Below, piece after piece: positions 6,045-10,044 of a DNA stretch of 10,044 nt. This DNA is from Candidatus Aminicenantota bacterium (GTDB lineage Bacteria > Acidobacteriota > Aminicenantia > Aminicenantales > Aminicenantaceae): assembly GCA_030615975.1 (NCBI GenBank), contig JAUWYH010000040.1, forward strand, positions 1 to 10,044, read 5' to 3'. The notes under the pieces are model-generated. The model was not told where the DNA came from, ran no database searches, and was given only the letters and a program-made list of their open reading frames with translations. Position 1 is the stretch's first letter; each line of letters opens with the position of its first letter. Position numbers and translations under genes: made by a program.

Positions 6045-6230
6045 TCACAGGTTTTTTATTTGCCTTATGCCTCTCCTTATTGCTTCCCGATAGATAGGAG
6101 AAGGCACCGATTCCTCCTTGAGCCATCGTTCGACCTGCCTCGGGCTGCATCGGATATACCCGGCTGCGGCTATGGCGCTGATCTTTTTTTCCTCCATCAG
6201 GTCTTTGAGTTCTTTTATTAAGTCGATCAT
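6045..6230 (-). CDS. 61-residue helix-turn-helix DNA-binding protein
   Basis: The first gene of the operon. The start is placed at the ATG at 6230 because GGAGG lies just five bases before it. A longer reading to 6278 would start inside the promoter. The product is essentially one HTH unit: helix IKELKDLMEEKKI (5-17), helix SAIAAAGYIR (18-27), turn CSPR, recognition helix QVERWLKEE (32-40), then SVPSPIYREAIRRGI. 'SPRQVERWLKEESVP' closely follows the XRE/Cro and AlpA-like pattern 's-p-x-x-V-x-r-W-l-k-x-x-x-x-P'. It may repress its own promoter and the divergent one (6250-6316), and being encoded first suggests the element's main switch. An excisionase-type role is an alternative. Confidence 0.82.
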   Translation of the reverse strand: MIDLIKELKDLMEEKKISAIAAAGYIRCSPRQVERWLKEESVPSPIYREAIRRGIRQIKNL

Positions 6231-6249
6231 TTTAACCTCCAGAATTAGA

Positions 6250-6278
6250 ATTATAAGAATATGTGCGTCATTTGTCAA
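6250..6278 (-). promoter_or_regulatory. perfect-consensus sigma-70 promoter for the HTH / Spo11-like / methyltransferase operon
   Basis: On the minus strand TTGACA (6278-6273), 17 bases, then TATAAT (6255-6250): both boxes and the spacer are exact consensus. Transcription would start near 6243, about 13 nt upstream of the ATG at 6230, leaving just room for its GGAGG site. A promoter this strong usually needs tight repression, consistent with an HTH gene coming first. Confidence 0.85.
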
Positions 6279-6287
6279 ACAAAAATG

Positions 6288-6316
6288 TTGACATATCCGT
6301 ATGGAACTCTTATATT
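6288..6316 (+). promoter_or_regulatory. near-consensus divergent sigma-70 promoter
   Basis: TTGACA (6288-6293), 17 bases, TATATT (6311-6316). Its -35 box is separated from the -35 box of the leftward promoter by only nine bases, and the two boxes form an inverted repeat (TGTCAA...TTGACA). One bound repressor could therefore close both. It points away from the operon into DNA without a conventional gene. Confidence 0.78.
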
Positions 6317-6321
6317 ATTTC

Positions 6322-6386
6322 ATGCTAGGGAAGGGGAAATTAGGGGAGAAGCAAATGTTATGGTTTGATATATCAAACCATTTTTA
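6322..6386 (+). ncRNA. candidate short transcript of about 65 nt (small RNA or micro-ORF)
   Basis: The divergent promoter would start transcription near 6322, and a palindrome followed by TTTTT ends at 6385, defining a unit of about 65 nt. The RNA is purine-rich with three G-runs (6328-6346). It could be a regulatory RNA. Two in-frame micro-ORFs are also possible. One is leaderless from the ATG at 6322 (22 codons). The other starts at 6355 behind AGGGGAG (6342-6348), six bases away, and encodes MLWFDISNHFY. Both end at TAA 6388-6390. Nothing shows which, if any, is used. Confidence 0.42.
6360..6385 (+). terminator. perfect 22-bp palindrome plus T-run, terminator-like or operator
   Basis: ATGGTTTGATA (6360-6370) is followed directly by its exact reverse complement (6371-6381), then TTTT. 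In RNA this folds as ATGGTTTG/CAAACCAT around a six-base loop with a short U-run after it, so it could end the rightward transcript. The stem is AT-rich and weak for a terminator. Its core TTTGAT-NN-ATCAAACC recurs at 7114-7129, so a protein-binding site is the alternative. Confidence 0.45.
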
Positions 6387-6459
6387 CTAATATCATAAAT
6401 CCTTCTAAAGTATTGGCAAAACAAAAGGGGGTGTAAAGTATAAATTGCTTAATGATGTT

Positions 6460-7081
6460 TCAAACTTTACTTCGTCCTTTTGTTTTAAATCGGCTTGGGG
6501 CGGCGTTAATAATTGGTTTTCTAAATTTTCCCCACTGTGCAATAAACCCAACAGTTATTACATCTATTGGCTTAAAGAGAGGAATATCCTTGAAACAAAT
6601 AAGATGATCATGAGAACTAGTTCTTTTTTGGTTTAATCCCAGAGTTTCTAATAATTTACATAACCAATCCATATGAGGGACAGGAGAGGTTAACATTAAT
6701 AATCCATCTGGCTTTAAAATATCAAAAAATTCTTGGAAGCAATTTATATGTTCGATGACTTCGAATGCAATTATTACATCAAGAGAATTTCCTTTTATGC
6801 CTAGTTTCTTCCAGTTAAGGATATTCCCAACAATATCTGCAGGAGGCACTAAATCTAATCCAACATAATTTTCCCAACCGTTTTTTTTTAAATAGATTCC
6901 GAGCCAGACATTGCCACAACCAACTTCAAGTATTTTCGCTGATTTAGGAATGTCTTTAATAAAATATTTTATCTTCTTTTTTTGAGCGTATTTGCTTAAT
7001 AATGGACTAATTTTCAGCCACCTCTCTTTTTCTTATTTTTTTCCAATTTTTCCAAATCCTATTCCATTCTCTGGATTCGAG
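6460..7081 (-). pseudogene. class I SAM-dependent methyltransferase remnant, frameshifted and lacking a start
   Basis: The frame open from 7032 to 6460 (190 residues) contains a SAM-binding motif I, ILEVGCGNVWLG, followed by YVGLD with the acid that binds ribose. Then come VIIAFEVIEHI and LKPDGLLMLTSPVPHMDW, the standard order of a Methyltransf_11-like fold. The frame has no ATG, GTG or TTG before residue 62, and a TAA (7035-7033) closes it. In another frame just upstream (7081 to about 7020) the minus strand reads WNRIWKNWKKIRKRE, a plausible N-terminal continuation. So one base has probably been lost or gained near 7020, and the true start is missing beyond a TGA at 7084-7082. The C-terminus, ending RFKTKGRSKV, looks complete. 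Small-molecule or surface-glycan methylation is a guess. A sequencing error could explain the shift but not the missing start. Confidence 0.72.
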
Positions 7082-7113
7082 TCAAGGAAAAAGAAATGGT
7101 TATGAAAGGTGGA

Positions 7114-7150
7114 TTTGATAAATCAAACCCCATATAAGATAAATCAAGCC
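7114..7150. repeat. GATAAATCAA(A/G)CC direct repeat with TTTGAT-AA-ATCAAA palindrome
   Basis: GATAAATCAAACC (7117-7129) recurs as GATAAATCAAGCC (7138-7150) with a 21-base period, two helical turns. The first copy is part of a palindrome TTTGAT-AA-ATCAAA (7114-7127) that matches the core of the perfect palindrome at 6360-6381. This looks like a set of related protein-binding sites, or marks of an insertion that brought in the methyltransferase remnant. Confidence 0.5.
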
Positions 7151-7324
7151 TCTACAGAATAAACAATAGGCAACGAGTTTACATAATGGATATTAGGCGA
7201 CACAGTCTTCTCGGGAAGAGAAACCAGCTTTTAAATTCGCTCAGCTATCCTTCAACTTAGAGAAGTCAAGGCCTTAGGAGATTTGGCTTCCAGTCGGCTC
7301 AAGAAAAATTTATGTGATTCAATA

Positions 7325-7342
7325 AATTGGACGAATCCAATT
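7325..7342. promoter_or_regulatory. AATTGG-N6-CCAATT inverted repeat, candidate activator site
   Basis: A perfect 6-bp inverted repeat with a six-base spacer lies about 118 bases upstream of the expected start of the -24/-12 promoter. Sigma-54 promoters need an enhancer-binding activator, whose sites are typically 80-150 bases upstream. A further TTGGAC (7345-7350) repeats one side. The assignment is by position and symmetry only. Confidence 0.35.
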
Positions 7343-7424
7343 ATTTGGACGCATATGCGGTAGGTAAATAGAACCGGCAATTTATAATTTACTGATAATA
7401 AATGAAATAAAAGAAGTTATCATA

Positions 7425-7442
7425 TTGGCATAAATATTGCAT
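7425..7442 (+). promoter_or_regulatory. sigma-54 (-24/-12) promoter for the TonB-dependent receptor
   Basis: TTGGCATAAATATTGCAT fits the consensus TGGCAC-N5-TTGC. The GG (7427-7428) and GC (7439-7440) are separated by exactly ten bases as required, and the one deviation is T for the final C of TGGCAC. Transcription would begin near 7452, giving a leader of about 240 nt. It points to regulation by an ATP-driven enhancer-binding activator. No sigma-70-like site closer to the gene is as good. Confidence 0.66.
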
Positions 7443-7474
7443 ATAAATGGAATATTAAACATCTGATGGATTAT

Positions 7475-7549
7475 ATGCAAATTAAAATATATGAGATGGG
7501 GAATAATATATGTAAGGAGGTGAAAATCCAGCAGACAATTCAAACCTAA
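7475..7549 (+). other. possible 24-codon leader ORF with embedded TAAGGAGGTGA
   Basis: An ATG at 7475 opens a 24-residue frame (MQIKIYEMGNNICKEVKIQQ... ending at TAA 7549) in the receptor leader. It has no obvious ribosome site of its own. Inside it lies TAAGGAGGTGA (7513-7523), a near-perfect anti-16S match, followed by no ATG, GTG or TTG at the usual distance. It may be a decayed start region, a ribosome stand-by site or a leader peptide. Evidence for translation is weak. Confidence 0.25.
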
Positions 7550-7561
7550 TTGTTTAGAGGT

Positions 7562-7598
7562 TAGAATTTAAAACTTCATTTTGAAGTTTTAAACTCTA
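7562..7598. other. long AT-rich leader hairpin
   Basis: TTTAAAACTTCA (7567-7578) and TGAAGTTTTAAA (7582-7593) are exact complements around a TTT loop. After one mismatch the pairing continues (TAGA 7562-7565 with TCTA 7595-7598). The stem, about 17 bp long, lies in the receptor mRNA leader, roughly 100 nt before the start. No U-run follows, so it is more likely an mRNA stability or regulatory element than a terminator. Confidence 0.5.
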
Positions 7599-7654
7599 GG
7601 GCGATGGTTAATTTGACTCGCCTTCAGAAACCGATTTGGAGGACAGAGCCAAAA

Positions 7655-7681
7655 TTTTCCCAAAAAATTTGGGAGAAGGAG
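7655..7681 (+). promoter_or_regulatory. hairpin overlapping the receptor ribosome binding site
   Basis: TCCCAAA (7658-7664) pairs exactly with TTTGGGA (7668-7674) around AAA, and three more pairs (one G-T) extend into 7677. This covers the first bases of the AAGGAG ribosome site (7676-7681), which is 11 bases from the ATG at 7693. Opening or closing the stem could alter receptor translation. That role is inferred. Confidence 0.4.
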
Positions 7682-7692
7682 AAAAAAAGAGT

Positions 7693-10044
7693 ATGAAAAA
7701 AAGCTTCAAAGCTTTGTTGATTTTATTGTCTATCCTTTTGATTACCTCGATCACATACTCCGCTGAAAAGGGAACTCTAAAAGTCATAGTCATTGACGAT
7801 GAAGATAATGTTCTACCCGGTGTTTCAATGACTCTCTCAAGCCCTGTGATGATGGGATCAAAGACATTAATCACAAGTGTGGTCGGAGAAGTTTTGTTTG
7901 TTAATCTGACTCCAGGGATTTATGAACTCAAATCAAACCTTCCAGGATTCCAAGAAAAAACTTTAATGCGAATTGAGATCTTTCTTAACAGGCAAACCCT
8001 TCTTCAGGTCGTGTTGAGTCCCTCAGTAGTTGAAGAAGAAATTACTGTAATTGCCGTCTCTCCTCTTGTTGATACCACAAAATCTGTCGTAGCCGAACAT
8101 GTAACTCATGAGACTGTCGAGTCGCTTCCCATATCCCGAGATTTTGTAGGATATCTCCAGTTAGCCGCAGGCGTAAATATCGTTCCTAACTCTGGGGGCA
8201 GGGATACACCCGAAGATCCGGCTGGTAAAGGAGGCGGTAATTACTATGACCGAGGACTCCAAGGAATCGGAGGTAAACGAGGCTCCCGCGACAATCTCTA
8301 TTTCCTCGATGGAATGAACATCATGAGCTTGACCTCTCAAACAGCTGGCATGAGCTTTAATAACGAGGTCATTCAAGAGCAAGAGCTTATGACCTCTGGT
8401 GTTCCGGCTGAATACGGAGGGGGAAAAGGTGTTGTAGGAAACATCGTGACCAAGTCAGGAGGAAACAGGTTTTCAGGCTCCGTAAACTTTTATACCCAGC
8501 CAAAAGGCTTCTTTTTGCCTTACGGCGGGAGTGTTTACGATGGTGCGACGGATCCAACCATGCTCGAGGGATACAAAGACAATAAGTATGATACTGCTGC
8601 CACTTTTGGCGGACCGATACTAAAGGATAAGCTCTGGTTTTTCGGTTCAGGCCAGTACAGAGACAACTCGAGTATGTTCAATCTTTCAGAATCTGCCTCT
8701 TCCACTCGAGAAGAAGTGGAGTATGCCCAGAAACGGACGGGTCTATTTGGAAAGCTTTCTTTAAAGCCGAGTGAGAATGATTCATTTACCTTTATGTATT
8801 TCTTGGATGACTATAGTATAGAAGGCAATCGCAGCGTAAACACAATCAAATCCCGGCAGCCCATGTACGAATACGATTTGGGCACTTGGAGTGCTTATTA
8901 TCAGAGAGTCTATGGAGAAAATTTAATCGTCGATCTCCGCTATGGACATTATTCGTGGGGGTATAAACGTGGACCCCGCTATACGGAGGAAGGCATTCCG
9001 GACAGTCTTTATTACAAGGCCGGCGAATACCCGTCCATCGAGAATTACACATTTGGGGGCTATCCAAGTGCAAATGATGATTACAACACACGGGATCAGT
9101 TCAGCCTAAATGCAGAATTGTATATGGGCAACATGCGGTTCAAAGCAGGCGTAATGTACTCCAATGAATATGATAAGGACGACAGTTACTACTACTTCGG
9201 AGAAAACCGCACTTCAGTGGATCCCAGCCTGAGTGGTGCTACACTCGGAGATTTTCTTGCCTGGGGCATTTGGCCTCCGAGTGAGATGGAAGAACTGCTT
9301 CTACCTTACATGAACAGATTTTGGGGCCCAACCTCCGATTTCTTTGATTTAGACAAAGATGGCGAGGTTACTCGTGCTGAATTGGATACAGCGGTTTATA
9401 CTGATATGAACGAGCATGGATTGAACTTCTGGAGAATCATGCTAGATAGAAGAGGAGTAAATAAAGTTAATGCCAAGCGCTATATTGGCTATCTCATGGA
9501 TGACTGGAGGCTCAATGAGTACTTTACCATCAATGCTGGAGTTAGAATCGAAAAACACGACTATTCTGATTCAGAGGAAATATCCATTATCAAGATGCCG
9601 CTTAGGTTTCTGCCCAGGATAGGCGTTGTCTGGAATATTGGGGGCAGAGGCACCCATAAGCTAACAGCCTTCTACGGACAGTTCTCTGATCCTATACCTT
9701 TTGGCATGATTCACTTTGGTGGAAACATTTCGGGACGCATAACCCACGAACAAATCTGGTTGAATGGCGACTGGTACTCCTATCGTATCCGAGGCTCAGC
9801 AGAGACTAGGGATTGCTCCTGGACACCAAACACGAGGGACAATTATGCTACTGAATTATCCTTGACTCATGAAAAAGACTTCGGCAACGGGGTGGTCATT
9901 GCCAGCCAGGTCTATTATCGTGGAGACCGGAATATCATCGAAGATTATGATCTGTTCACCTACGTGGAACATTATAAAGACGATCCAGTTTGGGGACATC
10001 TCGCTCTCTCCTTTGAAGATTTCGGTTATGGAGCAACAGGTCCT
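7693..10044 (+). CDS. TonB-dependent outer-membrane receptor with carboxypeptidase-regulatory-like domain (3' end outside window)
   Basis: The frame is open for 784 codons to the window edge; such receptors usually run to 900-1100 residues. MKKSFKALLILLSILLITSI plus TYSA is a clear Sec signal peptide, cut after about residue 24. Residues 27-110 form a CarboxypepD_reg-like beta sandwich (GTLKVIVIDDEDNVLPGVSM ... LTPGIYELKSNLPGF). VVEEEITVIA (112-121) leads into the plug domain (about 130-260, with RGLQG, LYFLDGMN, EYGGGKG and GNIVTKSGGN). The rest is beta-barrel strands and long aromatic-rich loops. It would import a bulky ligand across the outer membrane using TonB energy; the ligand is unknown, glycans or peptides being common guesses. 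An EF-hand-like loop (DLDKDGEVTRAE, 552-563) is unusual. AAGGAG precedes the ATG. A sigma-54-type promoter and structured leader suggest inducible control. It is probably a host gene rather than part of the integrated element. Confidence 0.95.
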   Translation, partial: MKKSFKALLILLSILLITSITYSAEKGTLKVIVIDDEDNVLPGVSMTLSSPVMMGSKTLITSVVGEVLFVNLTPGIYELKSNLPGFQEKTLMRIEIFLNRQTLLQVVLSPSVVEEEITVIAVSPLVDTTKSVVAEHVTHETVESLPISRDFVGYLQLAAGVNIVPNSGGRDTPEDPAGKGGGNYYDRGLQGIGGKRGSRDNLYFLDGMNIMSLTSQTAGMSFNNEVIQEQELMTSGVPAEYGGGKGVVGNIVTKSGGNRFSGSVNFYTQPKGFFLPYGGSVYDGATDPTMLEGYKDNKYDTAATFGGPILKDKLWFFGSGQYRDNSSMFNLSESASSTREEVEYAQKRTGLFGKLSLKPSENDSFTFMYFLDDYSIEGNRSVNTIKSRQPMYEYDLGTWSAYYQRVYGENLIVDLRYGHYSWGYKRGPRYTEEGIPDSLYYKAGEYPSIENYTFGGYPSANDDYNTRDQFSLNAELYMGNMRFKAGVMYSNEYDKDDSYYYFGENRTSVDPSLSGATLGDFLAWGIWPPSEMEELLLPYMNRFWGPTSDFFDLDKDGEVTRAELDTAVYTDMNEHGLNFWRIMLDRRGVNKVNAKRYIGYLMDDWRLNEYFTINAGVRIEKHDYSDSEEISIIKMPLRFLPRIGVVWNIGGRGTHKLTAFYGQFSDPIPFGMIHFGGNISGRITHEQIWLNGDWYSYRIRGSAETRDCSWTPNTRDNYATELSLTHEKDFGNGVVIASQVYYRGDRNIIEDYDLFTYVEHYKDDPVWGHLALSFEDFGYGATGP

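Larger units (their letters stand above)
7082..7692. other. 611-base intergenic region upstream of the receptor gene
   Basis: No gene of normal length is seen. From left to right it holds TTTGATAA-type repeats (7114-7150), an AATTGG/CCAATT inverted repeat (7325-7342), a -24/-12 promoter (7425-7442), a possible 24-codon leader frame with an internal strong ribosome site (7475-7549), a long AT hairpin (7562-7598) and a second hairpin beside the receptor's ribosome site (7655-7681). About 7151-7320 has nothing I can name. Confidence 0.6.

Noticed and set aside
6384..6392. ACTAATA resembling the 23S-like motif at 48-54, considered as the second attachment site
   Set aside because: Only seven bases match and the neighbouring bases differ, which is far too little for a duplicated core.
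7608..7874. 88-codon minus-strand frame, and similar frames at 8161-8382 and 8846-9091
   Set aside because: They lie opposite the TonB-dependent receptor gene or its leader and have no independent support.
1..10044. CRISPR array, tRNA genes and complete insertion sequences
   Set aside because: No regularly spaced repeats of CRISPR length, no cloverleaf with a T-loop and no transposase frame were seen on either strand.

Overview
The window looks like bacterial chromosome carrying a small integrated genetic element. The right third (about 7.1-10.0 kb) holds the first 784 codons of a large TonB-dependent outer-membrane receptor with an N-terminal carboxypeptidase-regulatory-like domain. That architecture is abundant in Acidobacteriota and Candidatus Aminicenantes, and the -24/-12 (sigma-54 type) promoter in front of it also fits a Gram-negative host. 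The phylum is an inference from protein style only; no complete marker gene is present.

Layout: Bases 1-73 resemble the 3' tail of a 23S rRNA, though only weakly. Bases 74-301 hold no gene but contain short direct and inverted repeats suited to a recombination site. From 302 to 6230 every gene lies on the minus strand. Reading in transcription order, the first group is: small HTH protein (6230-6045), Spo11/Topo VI A-like TOPRIM protein (5958-4915), beta-class DNA methyltransferase fused to a degenerate Mrr-like nuclease domain (4904-3618), XRE regulator (3606-3268) and a basic orphan protein (3205-2858). A second group starts at a near-consensus sigma-70 promoter (2663-2691): four short orphan proteins, a 47-residue ribbon-helix-helix protein (1595-1452) and a tyrosine integrase (1366-302).

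At 6250-6316 two near-perfect sigma-70 promoters diverge. The leftward one drives the HTH/Spo11-like/methyltransferase operon. The rightward one faces a region with no normal gene and could make a transcript of about 65 nt that ends at a perfect palindrome followed by T residues. Next comes a frameshifted, 5'-truncated SAM methyltransferase remnant (7081-6460, minus). It is bracketed by two copies of a TTTGAT-NN-ATCAAACC motif. Then a sigma-54-type promoter and a leader of about 240 nt with two strong hairpins precede the receptor gene.

How the genes may work together (inference): the integrase and arm-type repeats move the element; the RHH, XRE and HTH proteins regulate it; and the Spo11-like protein plus methyltransferase form an uncharacterised DNA-processing, modification or defence module. 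The small orphan proteins cannot be assigned. The Spo11-like/methyltransferase operon is the best candidate for an undescribed system.
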